DNA from: Rhinopomastus cyanomelas | Taxonomy: Eukaryota; Chordata; Aves; Bucerotiformes; Rhinopomastidae | Direction of reading: 5' to 3' | DNA length: 64,000 nucleotides | Assembly: GCA_013400115.1 (NCBI GenBank) | Contig: VXBP01000405.1 | Location: forward strand, 59,290 to 123,289 | Part shown: piece after piece, positions 1 to 13,200 of the stretch | Layout of the letters: each line of letters opens with the position of its first letter | Numbering within the stretch: the first letter of the stretch is position 1 | Notes under the pieces: model-generated | Database searches by the model: none | What the model was told of the DNA's origin: nothing | Seen by the model: only the letters and a program-made list of their open reading frames with translations | Translations under genes and position numbers: made by a program

Positions 1-1150
1 TCTTTGAATTACTTTGGAAAAAAATACTGGGAAATGATTGTTCGATGTTGATTCATTGAATTTAATGTATGCATCTGAGAAGTAAGTGGAAACCAGTGAC
101 CTGTGTCAGATGAGATTGGAGGAGAATGGTTCCGGTACCACCTCCTTCACTGATAACTTGAGTTGGGGTCATAGTCGCTGTTTACAGATCTGATTGTAAT
201 TCTTTGTGGTTGTTAAATGCTAGCACACAGAACTGCTCTGTAATTAGTATCCCTGCAGTGTATGCAGCATCACAGAAAACTTGTCACACAGGTAGTGGTA
301 GGTTGCTCTTGGCTCTTTGGTATTGCTTAATGGTTAGGAAAGCGATTGCAAAATAATTAGATGTTTCAATCCCTTTGTTTTGGACTTCAAAACAGGGACT
401 GGAGACTATAACTACTATCTCCAGTTCCTGCCTTTAGCAATGGGGCTTCTTGAGAGTGTAGTTGTGTTGTCTCTTATCTTTTAGGGGTTTCACCCATAAA
501 AGGTGAAAAGTCCAAACACTGAACTCTATTTCTAACTTACAGTAGTTCTAATATAGAAAACAATATGCTGGAAAGGCTTATAGAGGTTAAAATGGAGAGT
601 CAGTTAAAGCTTGCTTATCTATGACACAATACACATTCTCCAATCTAAGGCCTTAGGAATTGCTTTTAATTGTATGTTACCACGGAAGTGCAAATATGTG
701 TTGCAGCTAACCAGTCTAGCCATTGTGGGGTTGCCTTCCATGAAAACCTTCCTGTCTGAAATACAGTGTTTTGGCTCTTTTTGTCTTTGGTATTGAGCCT
801 AGTACATCAGCTACCCAAGCGATGTAAAGAACTTGAGTTTATGCAGGCCTATTATTGGCAAGCAAATAGCAAAATATTTAGTCCTTTCTTGTACTTTTCC
901 CTTTATTGTATTTGCAGTAATAGTGAAATGGTGGGAGACATCTGTACAAATCTGGATTAATTTGTAGTGAATGAATCTCAGCAATGTGCACATCCCAGCA
1001 ATAAAATCTCACCATTCAGTTTTTCATGCACATAAAGCTAGAATTACATGATGCTGCTGTAGCCAGATTGTGGCTTCTGCTTTATTTGAACTTGTGTATC
1101 CTTGAGTGGTTTTAAATTTCCAAACTGAAGTGATTTTTTATTTTTTTCAG
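1..1150 (+). other. TRAF3: TRAF3 intron, 3' part
   Basis: AT-rich intron between the RING-coding exon(s), not in the window, and the first exon seen here. I see no repeat or other gene in it. Confidence 0.8.
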
Positions 1151-1255
1151 GTATTTAAAGATAATTGTTGCAGGAGAGAGCTCCTTGCCCTTCAAATATA
1201 CTGCAGAAATGAAAACAAGGGCTGTAAAGAACAGCTGTCTTTGGGTCAGTTACTG
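1151..1255 (+). CDS. TRAF3: TRAF3 exon: RING-to-zinc-finger linker
   Basis: 35 codons, phase 0 at both ends, equivalent to human residues 100-134. It begins VFKDNCC and includes the YCRNE stretch with further Cys residues. A T-rich tract ending in CAG precedes it and GTAAGT follows. It joins the upstream RING-coding exon, which is not in the window, to the first TRAF zinc finger. Confidence 0.95.
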
Positions 1256-4200
1256 GTAAGTAATCTGACACAATCAAGCTCCCTTTTGAAGTAAAGAATG
1301 AGAAGAAAAATCTGGCAAATTAAAACGCAAGTCTATTTCTTGACCTGCTCACACTACTGATTAATCTGATTTATAAATGATAGAGTAAGTTGACTCAGAT
1401 GAGTTTCAGAATAGTTTATAAGTTATAACTCAGATGAGGTATAAGGAATCACAGTGATTGTGTGGCACTGAAGCTCAGAAATGCATGAAGCAGATGAGAA
1501 CTGGAGGGAGAACTGAAATTAAGAACAATCTTAATGTGTACCTTACAGATGTGAGAAATTTGAAATCCTTTTTGATGTTTTTGTTTGTATTGACCAGTCA
1601 GGTGACAGTTTATGCATGGAATTAAAGATTTAGTTCTTGTAGACCTGGATGAAATCACCTGTAGCTTTGAGTCACCTGAAGCTTTGTTTCATGAAGGTGT
1701 ACCATAGCAGTAATCCAGGAGTTTAACAGTTGTGAGGTGTGGCCTCACAGTAGTTTGCTGTAGTGAGATGTGTAGGTAGTTACTTTGAATTAACAATCTA
1801 AAGCAGCATCTGTGTTTATGTGGAATAAAATACTTTGAAAAGGAATGCTTCCCTTATCTTTAAATAGCCTGTGTGGAATTTGAGACTTTGCTAGAGTTCT
1901 TTTAATAGCAAAGTATCCCTGTGTGCATCTGTACAGTGAAATGTGCTGTCTGAGTATAAAGTCAAAATCTTTCCCAGAGTAGATTAGTTAGTGCTTGCTT
2001 TTACACAGTGCAGTGCACAAAATAACGTCTACTTTGGTTCTGAGGTCATTTAATCTGGGAATTTGTTAAAGGAGATACATGCACGTAACTTAATTGGCTT
2101 GACTTCTTTCTTATTGGTTTGCGTCTTTCAGATGCATTTGAAAACCGACTGTCAGTTTGAAGAACTGCCATGTCCCCGTGCTGATTGCAAAGAAAAAATA
2201 CTGAGAAGAGATTTGCCAGACCATGTAGAGAAGACCTGTAAATACCGGGAGACAACCTGTAAATATTGTAAAAGCCAAGTCCCAATGATTATGTTGCAGG
2301 TGCGGTATTTTCCTACCTTTGTAGGACAAGAGCCCTTACGTTATTTTGGAATAATAACTCTTCTGCTTCTATATAGCTGCCTCTCAAACAGAATTAGTAA
2401 GTCAAAAAAGAAAATAGGATGACTTTCAAAACCTTTTTTTTTCCCCCTGTGGAAACAACAGTTACTGCATTGACTGAGAAACATTCTCTTTCTACTGGTG
2501 TGCAAATACTGCATGAAAAATGCAGATGCACCAGAAAGTTGGTATTCGTTTATGTTTTGTTTAAATAGATACAAGAAATGCAACTACAATGAGAACAATT
2601 AAATGTCATGCAGGAAAGCAAGTATAGTGTAGCAATTTGGAGTATTAGCATCTTTCTGAATGATCCTTCTTTGGTACTGTGCGATCTCTTCAGAGAGCAA
2701 TAGAGGAAGCATGAAAACACAAAGTGGGTCTTGGCAAAACCAGCCAAGGTTGGTGGGTGACAGGCTGAGGCAGTCACCTGTTCTTGGTAATAGCAGCTGC
2801 TGCTCTGGTAAACAGCATGTTGTGAGGTAAAAATACAGAGCAGGGGTTGAGCAAGTCATGTGTACTTTTACACATAGAATTCTACATTGCCTCTATTCTT
2901 TTGCATTGAACTATGTCATGCTGACTCAATTTCTGTAATGCTAACGCTGTTTTAGAAAATCTTTTTGCATAATTTCCCATAGCTTTACGGTCATGGATTT
3001 TGGACTGTCTTAGTAGAGACAATAGCAATGATGGGAATTCAATCTTAATTTGTATTCTTGTGTATTGTTTGTTAGATCCAGTCTGTTCAGAGGTGTGTCA
3101 TTACAAAAAGGCATAGGTACAACTTCACCAAGTTCTGATTTAGATGTAGCTTTCAGTTGTAGGTATATCTGTGCAAGGGCTGTGCTTTACCTAGCATCAC
3201 ATGGCCGAGATGTTAAAATGCAGAGCAAACTAAGTTTACACTGTGTTTATTCTTGCACATTCTGTTAGAGGTGAAACCATGTTCAGTTAGATTGTGAGGG
3301 CTGTTCTCCCAGAATTTTCTGTAGGATGGGAACTGATGTAGGGCAAAAAGTGATATTTAAAATGTGCCTTGACAAACAAAATCAGTGAGTATTAAATATC
3401 TCTTGTTGTGCAGACTAGATTTCCATATCTAAGTAACGTGTTCAACTTTCTTTGTGGGCAGTTTCTTTTTATAGGAAGAACGTAGCTAACTTTTTCGAGT
3501 CTGAAATCATCCTTATGTTTTGGGGAACATAGAACTCTTAAGAGCTTTCTCTTTTATCAGATATTGATGGATTTAACATTTATGAAGCCTTTGAACTAGC
3601 AGTAGCTTTCAGGATACTCAGGAGAGGAGACAGGATTTAGCGTAATGTTTTTATTTCACAGCAGAACCTGCTTCAGACATTTGTGTTGGAAACAAGAATG
3701 GTGTGTTACTGTGAAGTGCTGAAAATACAGTTTGTAAATAAGGTAGTTGTTCCCTAAGATAGCAAGTGGTGAACTCGTGAGTCGATTTAAGTAGTAATAG
3801 GACTGGCTTATCCAGAGAGCAAAGAGGTTTGTTAGAATGCAGCCTTATGTTGAGATGGCGCTATTCTGTGTGGATTGAAGTCAGTACTACTGTTCACCTG
3901 CCCTCGAAGTTAAAAACACAGTTTGTATTTCTAAACTGAAACATTCCCAAGCAGTGTTACATGGTGTCATGTTGTGGTTGGCTTCTATGTTTCAGGATAT
4001 AAGAAAAGGATAGTTTTGCTTCTGTGCTGCTTTAAGGGTGCAGAAAGCCTGCAACTGGCTGCTATTGTAAACTCTGTCTGCCTGGGTTGAGAAGTTCAGT
4101 GCTTCTAGAAAGGCATGTGGCCTGATAAAATGTTACGCCACTGCACTTCAGTAATGAGAACCAAAGCTTAATGAGACTGTACATTTGAATGAAAGGTTCC

Positions 4201-7200
4201 TTTTGACTTCTCATTTGAGTTTTGTCATCCAGAGCTTGAGTTCACCTCCAGCTTTGTAGCTGAAAATTTTCTGTCCTGTAATAAATGACTGAAACAGGTC
4301 TCAGTGACTTGAACTGAAAATGGCAATAGAGGGATCATTCTGAGAAAGAAGACACAAATGGAAACAAATAATTTTACCGGAGTATGTATGGTTCATGATG
4401 TCATAGAATCCTGTGACCGATGGGGTAGGAAATCCCCATTTTGGAGTCAGTGTCTTTACTTAGCAGTTAGTACTCGATTTGTCTTGCCAGGCTGACTGGG
4501 GCAGATATTGTCATTTTGCCCCCTTTTCGCTGCTGTGGAAGCAGACGTGTTCCTAATGCGGCTTTGGTTTCTCTGGGGAGCCATGTCAACGTTGTGCCTT
4601 CACATCGTCAGTGTCAGGTGGCCTGCATGTGTTGTCACCCATGTTTGACTCGGCGTTTGGCTTTTGGTTTTGTGCTCAACTGAGTGGATTTTGCTGGTCA
4701 CTAGGAAGAGGATCCTGCACTGGAATGTGATTACTTTGGCGTATGCTGAAGCCACTGGAAACATTCCCCTTTGCTTCAGTGGGTGGGCCCTGGGACGCAG
4801 AGCGAAGAGGATTGCTGGAGAGGAGAGCTGAGAAGTTGCATGTTGCTTTTTTATCAGGAACTGAGAGACAGTGTCGTTCTCTTTGCCAGCTACTTTGGGT
4901 AGGTTAGAGAGTAAGGTAATTAGAAATCAGGGGGATGTTAGACTCAAGTAGTATTTTTCCAGTTTTGCAGTTGGAGAAGTTTGTAAACTTGTAAAGCTGT
5001 GTGATAGTGTGTGATGTCTTCAGTGCGATTACAGATGGGTTCAGAAGACGGCCCCGGTCTAGTTCTTGAGTCTGAGCAGAAATGGTTGTATGGGCTATTA
5101 CTTATCAGAAGAGTACAGCAGTCAGCAACTGAGGACATGTATTGTCACTGCCTGAGCATTGCTCTTGGTTGGGTATCCATGTCTTTGTGAGAAGGGACTT
5201 TAGCTAGTTCCTACCCCCACATTTTGGGAGGCTGTTCCAGCTCTCTGACTGAGGAGCAACTTTGGTTTCCTGGTTTTCTGTTGCTGAGACTGCACATACT
5301 ACACAAAGTGAACTAGTGCAAATGACTACCACAGGATAGACTTGCTTCAGAATGGCATGCCTGATTGATCAGATTTTAAAAGGGAGACAGTTTAACATTA
5401 GCAAACCTTTGCTGATTTATGGCAGAGTTCTGAATCATAGCCTTTCACATCTTAGAACTTAAGTCTCCTTTACTTCTTGGTTTTGTTTCAAAAAAATAGA
5501 CATCATGACTTGGCAAGAAGGGCATGCTGTTTGTTCTTCTTTTCTAACAGGCTAATAAATCTAGACCTTTGTCTCCTTTGCTTTTCTTAACCACTAAAAA
5601 TGAAACAGTTTGTTACAAGTTGAGTGGAATGTGTCACTTGACATAAAATGAAATGTGTTTTTTCCAAATTTTTCATATTGTTGAGGAAAGCTAAAAGAAA
5701 TGTAAATTCAATTAACTTGAGTCTAATTTTCTTATCTTCTCTGTGGTGATTTTTTTTTTTTAATGACAGCTATAATGAATTATCTGCCATCACCTAGGTT
5801 CAGAACAAAACACCTGCCCAGCATCGTGATAAAACTTCAGTGTATCTCTGATCTTTGGGTATATGATGGTGAGACTTAGTATGAAGGAAAATTAGGAAAT
5901 ATTTGGGGAATATCCGTATGAGGAAAGAGAGATTGTCTGTGTGGGCAATTTCTGAAGAGGGTTTCCTGTATACCTTTATTCAAAAAGGAAATGTGCAGTG
6001 GTTCTTCTTGCTCTTAAAGTTGCCTGGTTTTGAGAGCAATTTTTGGGGAAGAAAACTTGCGTCATAGCATTGTTTCATTTCTCTAAGTAAAAGCAATAAA
6101 TCAAAAGCAAATAGATTCACTCCATGGTGATAAAACTAGAAAACACTTATTTTTGCTTATTGAAAGCATAAACTGATGTTTGAGCAATTGCAGTTCTGCA
6201 ACAAGCTAGGATAAACATTTTTTTGAAAAGCTTGTATTTTTTGGTCGTTATTGTAGGATGCTTTCCTTTGCAGGTAAGTTGTCTCTGATTTCAGAGTAAG
6301 AGTTGATTTGTTGTTTTGTTTGGTTTTTCCTCCGTAGAAACATGAAGATACAGACTGCCCATGTGTCATGGTTTCGTGTCCCCATAAATGTAGTGTTAAA
6401 ACACTCATGAGGAGCGAGGTAAGAAGTCATGCCCAGTGCTATGCTGAAAAATCAAATGTTTTTTTAGTACGATCTCGCAAGAATTTTGCCAGAAGCCATT
6501 TCCACATTGAAATGTGAGATCTAAAGAAAAGCTTTTTCTACCACACAGTTAAGTGTGATAACACTAACCTTTCTTATTATTTCTTCAAAAACTATTTTAA
6601 AAGAAATAGTTTCTTAGTTTTGTGTTGTTATTACACCTGGCTTGCCTAAGATTATCATGTGTCTTTTCTATTTTAAGTTTTATTAACTCTTTTGCTGCCC
6701 TTCCTGCATTTGAAGCATTCGTTGAGCACAACAGGGCAGCATCTTAGAGTAGTTAGCTTGTAAAAAACAAAAAAAAGTAGTTTAAAATTTAGGGCACATT
6801 GACAAGAATTGGTAAAGACTATAAAAATCATATAAATATGTGGAATCATTCCATGGGAAAACTTAAATTATTGCTAAGTCTGTTCAATTTGAGAAAAAAT
6901 AACTGGCACTTAAAGAATTTGTGAGAGATACATGGCAATACGAGCACAACATGACAACAGCGGATGCGACAATGCATAAAAATTTATCTTAAGCAGTAGA
7001 TAGGCCAGAGCAGTAAAACCCGACCCTACACGTATTATTTGAGCAGCTCCATGTTCTTGTATGTTAAAAGACGTAAGTAGCATCTGTCAAAGTCAATGTG
7101 CATTATTTTTTCCTAAAAATATTGTACCACAGATGAGGAAGAGCACTCTGTAAGATTTAAGGAAAGTTAAGCTTCTGATCTGAAGAGAAGCTTTTCACTT

Positions 7201-10200
7201 GTCACTGATACTTTCTTCCCCATTTCGATTCGTACTGTTTTTCAGTTACAGTTGTAAATTATTAATGGCCACAGTGCACAAGGCATGTAAGGCACCTGCC
7301 AAACACAGGGGCAGCCTTTTTCCCAGATAGTGAAACATAACATGTGTGATAGTTACTGTACCAGTGATGAGCAGTTGAGTTGCAATGAAAAGAGAATGTC
7401 TACTGAGCCAATTCTGTCTGTGCTTGCTTCTGAGTTTAGGTCCTGGTTCTGGAGCACTTAAGGCATATTCTTAAATGTTGACCTCAGCAGTTATTTTACA
7501 AAGAGGCCTATCTGAGTGCTAGTAAGAATTGTCCCATTAAAGCCCAGGCCACACACAAACAGTCAGAACTGGGTTCTGAAAGAATTGGTAGAAACAGAAC
7601 TTTGAGCAGTCGTCTTGTCCTGCATCATCTGTTGCTGTATATTGCCTAACTTTTTTCTGAGTCTGTGAAAACGTATGTTACTTAGCTGCATGGCTAGGGA
7701 CAATGGCTGATGCAGAAAATGGAAAAATGCCTGCCTAACAGTTTGGGAAAACTCCTGTAGCATACCAGTGAAAATCTTACTGTAGCATAAAAGGCAATTT
7801 TTCGTGCCTAATTCATAACTTGGGCAGACTTCTAGTTTTGAGAAGTTGAAATGTGGCATTCTTCTAAAGCCCAGTTGTATGACTTTCTTGTTTGGTCTTA
7901 CTTTTTTCTGAGAACCATGAACCTACACTGTGAATATGTACAGATAAGATTTAGAACACAGAAGGAGTGTATTGGAGATGAGTGACCAGTTGCTGCTCAG
8001 TATCAGGTTTTAAAGATGGCCCTGTCTGTTCCGGAGCTGCACATGTGAAACAGCATGAGTTTCCCACTTCTTTCCATGGGGGGTGGATGAGATAGATAAA
8101 TCACGTGGGGCTGTTGGTGTGGGAATTTCAAATAAGATTTTGAGACTTGAAACAGTGATGCCAGTTGAGGAGCTAGGCTCTAGCTCCTGTCTGCTTTGTG
8201 GGAAATAAATACAGATTGCAGATCCTGTTTTTGAAGAGGCAGTGTTTGTTGCACTAGTCTTCCCAAAAGTGGCTCTTTGCACGAGCTTGAGGCAGGTTGC
8301 ATGCAGCTGCTGCCCTCTGTGCTGCAGTGGCTGCTGTCTGTATATATGTATATGCTTCTGTGAATTGGTTTCTTTTTAAAAGAAAAGTGGTCTGTGCTCA
8401 TAATAATCCAAGAAACCAGAATAAATCTCAGTCTGGGAAAAATGCAGGCATTTTACTGATCAGTTATAATCACGTGTACTGCATTATTTTGAAGTTACTT
8501 AAATGTACCGATTCCGAAATCTTGTCTGTTTCCTGCAGTGCTTGTTTAGTCCTTTTTCTGTAATTTAAATTTAGGCACAAAGTATTGCATGTTGTGCTTT
8601 GAAAAGTTGGTTCCTTGTGAAATTAGGATTAGAAAAAATGTACTACAGTGAAATTGATCTTAAGACTTGCTCAGAATACAGGCAAAAAAAATCACTTATT
8701 GAGGAAAGATTAGTCACTCATTAAATTAAAATGCAATGATGTAAATAACTGTAGAATGTGTTTTTCTGTTTTAAATTGGGCTGCCTATTGGAAGAGTCTT
8801 CAGTAGAAGTTTCACTGTACTTTAAATGTATCACTGTATACTGTATTGGCATGTGCGTGTGGTTTACATATGTGTATATAGAGTATTTGTACTTTAAACC
8901 AGACTGGACAAAATATACACATGTGTATTGTGTGTTCTGCAAACGGCACACAGTACAAACCTGGTAACCTGTGCCCGTTATGTTTTGAGCATTATCGTGC
9001 GAGCGTCTTTTGCCAAAACTCACATTTTTTTCCTATTGCAGTTGAATGCACATTTGTCAGAATGTATTAATGCCCCAAGTACCTGTAGTTTTAAGCGTTA
9101 TGGCTGCACTTTTCAGGTCAGTATATAACAATTATACTTCCCACTTGATGAAAGTCTGCAAATAGAACCTAACTCTTTGACGTTAACGTTCTGGACTTAC
9201 CTAGTCTTGGTTAAGAAAAAGTAATCCAATTGCACCAAGTAATTACACAGCAGATGTTTGGTTTTGCATTTTAAAAACAAGCAGTTTTAAAAAGCCCACA
9301 TATTCCTGCAGTGGTTTGGGACTTCATTTGCTAGGCACATCTCATTGAAGTAGCAAGGTGACAGATTTGAAGAACTTCTAAAGTTAGAGGAAAGTCACTT
9401 TTGTTCTTCAGAAAACAGACTAGTAACTGCAGTGTTTGCTATGAAAGTATTTATTCTCTTGATCTAAGTATGTTTGCATTTTCTCATTTGTGTGCCTTAA
9501 TATTTTTATTAAGTTTAAACATAGATTAGCCCACTTAAAACTTATATGTGCATTCATATGTCTGCATGCACACAGGTGTACAATCAAAGCAAAGCATGAA
9601 AATTTCAGATTTTAACCTAACAACTCCTGCAATATTTCAGAAAATCAAAGCCAAAAGTCAGGGTTCAGTATCAGCAGTATTATTCCAGTCTCTTCCAATA
9701 CTCTGCTTCCCTTACTGTAGATCTTGGGGAATTTGGATGGTTATATAATAGATTAGTCAGGAAATTTCAGAAACTGCTGACAGGAAAAAATGGAGTTTAT
9801 TAGATGGTGTGATTTGTTTGCTAGCCCATGACAACCAAGAGACAAACTTTAAGCAGCAATACTTCTCAGTAAACTACTTCCTGCAGGTATGCTCAGGTTC
9901 TTCAGCAATGAGCATTCGTCATACTAAGTGTTAACAGAAATGCTCTTAGTGGTAGAACTGGTCAGAGCTCTAACCCTGCCCACTGTTATGTCGTATGTAT
10001 TGCCATTCATTTTATGTATGTATATGTGTGCATATATGTACATATATCCACATATATATTTTTAGTATTTTATATAGAGTACATACCTTGAGGATCATTG
10101 AAACCTTTCCAGTGTTTTTTCTTACCCACCATCAAAGGTAATACACTCCACATTGCATTACACCTACTTCAGTGTTCTGCAACAACGTGCAAATCAAGCA

Positions 10201-13200
10201 ATATGGTCTGCATCTTATGTACTCTGTATATGATTTATGTGTGTTCTGTAAACTTCTATATAGTGGTTATTTGTAACAGCATTTATGGGTTGTGCAGAGG
10301 CAGCGTCTCCGAGTATCAAAGACGAATCAGGGTAACGTCTTAGATTGACAAACCTGGCATTGTAACATCTCTCAAAGTAGTTTATAAAGCTGGCAGTTTT
10401 TGGTCATGATAAGTTTATCTTAAATATTTGTTTGTAGTACTCAATCTAGGGAAAATTTAGTGCTTATGAAGCTGATCATGAAATATAACAGAAGCTTTAA
10501 ATTACGGATTGGGGAACTGGATGTTTTAGATTTGGTATGACTCAAGAGTTTTATTGTGCTTTATTTACTGTAAAGCTACTGTAAAGACTCTAAAATACAA
10601 TTCATTTTGTAAAACTTGTTCATCTTTATTGTCCTGATGCATCAAACACTCTGGATGAAGATACATGGCAGTTGTATGAAGCACTGTGAATTTCCAAGTA
10701 GATTCTCCCTTCTCTCTACAGTTCTGCGATATGCATCTGTGAACCAAAATATATAGTGTTGGTTCGATGTCTTGATATACTCTTTCTTTATAGGTTTAAA
10801 AGAAGTGGAATTGGCTAAAATGTATAAATTCTTTGTTGCCACAGGGAACAAACCAACAAATTAAAGCACATGAAGCCAGCTCAGCAGTGCAGCATGTTAA
10901 CTTATTGAAAGAGTGGAGCAATGCTCTAGAAAATAAGGTATATCTTCTACTCACTTCTAATTTTCATTGATTTCTTTAAATCATAAAAAAATACTGGAAT
11001 AAGTGGTGGTTTGGGGTTCTGGTTTTTTTCCTCAGTTCAGCAACTGTCCAGGAGTACAGCTAAAGCACTAGTAAGCTCCAAAAGCAGTCAAGCTTTTTAG
11101 CATATCTGGTACTTTGTTGTAATAAAATGCTGTGAGAAACTTGGCTTCGCAGCTCCATATGCAATTTTCCTCCTTGGTAATTTAATTAAGCACTTTATTC
11201 ACAGAGATAAACAGTCCAGAATTGAATTTCCTCTCTGAGCTGCCTTCTTACAAAAGGCAGCGTTCAGTAAGCACAGCAGCCTTATGAACTGTATTTTTGC
11301 TACTTCAGTATTTTTCCAGAGATAACGTTCTTAGAAATGCCATACAATAAATCAGTCATTATTTTAATTTTTTGTTAATGACCTGTAAAGGTTAATTAAA
11401 TGAAACCTATTGTAACTCATGGGCATGCTGATTTCTACTTTAGTGCTAGACCAGAATGAAGTACGTGTCGCAGAGCTTCCTTTGGGACTCCTGGCTATAT
11501 ATTCTTTGGGATTTGGGAGATGATGGAAATCATATCAGTATCAGCTGTGATCTTGCAAGTAGTTTGAATGACTTAACCATCTGTTCTACAAATGCAGAAG
11601 AAATCCCATAAGACTTAAGAATAAATCACTGTTTTCTTAAATCTTTTTCAAAAAGTTTTACATAGTTTACATTACTGTTTCTGCTTTTTTTTTCAATCCC
11701 AGAATTACCAAACTATTCCACAAATGTAGGCAGAAGAGTCAAGAGCCCCCTCAGAGTTTTCTAGAATGAGTTAAGGAAGAGTAATAATACCAGTGTAAGC
11801 TCAGGGACAGTTTTGTGTGGCTTGTGCAGTCTGTCATTTTACAGCAGAAAACTAGCTCAAATATAGAAAATGCTGTCTAGAAAGTGTATTCCGTTCTTGG
11901 CCTGCAGTCATCTCTCATGCATGGGTTCCCAGCAGTGGTTTGCAGAAGTGGTAGTTTTAAAACAGAATTTAACAAGAACTGCAAAATATGATTTTGTCCC
12001 CAGCACACTTGTCCCATGACTGTTTGTTTTTGAACTTGAAGCCCTGTAATGAAACCACTGAACCTGGAAAAGGTTAAGTGTAGCCTGGGGGTTTTTTTTA
12101 CATAGAATTTTAAATGCAAAGATAGATTTAGTTTGATGATCAGTGACAACAGACAAGTTTGCTTTTACACTTGGATCTCTTCTGTAATGTAGGAACTGTA
12201 CATTTTTCAGTTTTAACCAATACAAATTCATATCCTTAGTTCTTTTTTGGTACACTTGATTTTACACCATAGTAAGAAAGTGCATTCTGTATGACTTCCA
12301 GAATAGATCATGTTCTGCCTTTTGTCAGTGTCCTGAGAGGTGCTTTGTCATTTAAAAAATGCCTGGCAGTTCTATGTTTGTCACCTACAGAGCAAAGAGA
12401 ATATACTCTTTACTCCTTTTTTGTTCAGTTTTGAACTTTTACGTTAATTTTTTTTCATTCAGGACATAACTGCTTCTCATTGTTTGTCCATTTCTTTTTT
12501 TCTTTTCACTTCCTGCTTTGTAGGTTTCTTCCTATTTGTAATAAAGAGTTGAATCATTGGAAATCCCAAGACCATGCCAAGTTACCAAAATAGCTAACCC
12601 CATATCATATGTCAATGACTTCATTCTAGAGAAGGGTAGTAAAATGGTTCGTAACTTCGGTGTTCCCTTCTTTGAGGAGGAAAAATTAATTGATGCACTG
12701 AAGAACGGCAGGGCAATGTTAACTTGGTTGATGACTATCACTGGAATCATGGCACTGCTGAAATCGATGGAAGTCTTGGTGGTTTGTGTAGGGTCAAGAT
12801 TTCATTTGGGGTATTCGCTTTGTGATATGTGTGGAGGGAAAAGGAGAAATTGCCTACTCGCACTCACCACATTCTTTAACAGTACTGGTAGAGTATGCAA
12901 ACTGAAAGTCTTGTGAGAAGTAACAAATATGCTATTGTAATGGGGCTGTTGGCAAAGGATAGTAAGAGAAGGTAAGATTTTAAAATCCTGAATCAAAACT
13001 TTGTGGGGTGAATTAAAATTTGGTGCTTTATTCACTCTGTGATGGGACAGACTTGTATGTTGAACTTCCATGGGTTTTGTGATCTTGGAAATAATGAGCT
13101 GAACGTAATTCTGTGGCTTCATTCGTAAAGTAATCTGGTATGAATTTATCTTTTTTGATATGTGCCTTAAATATGGGGCCTGCTTTAATCCAGGTCTTTG

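Noticed and set aside
2063..2422. 119-codon ORF taken as an independent small gene
   Set aside because: Only 2132-2299 is real TRAF3 exon; the rest is read-through into introns on both sides.
4402..4440. CATAGAATCCTGTGACC taken as a CR1 end
   Set aside because: Only the first few bases resemble the CR1 3' terminal repeat; the following sequence does not match.
10010..10080. TATATA/TGTATA tract considered as a promoter
   Set aside because: It is simple-sequence repeat inside an intron, with no nearby exon start.
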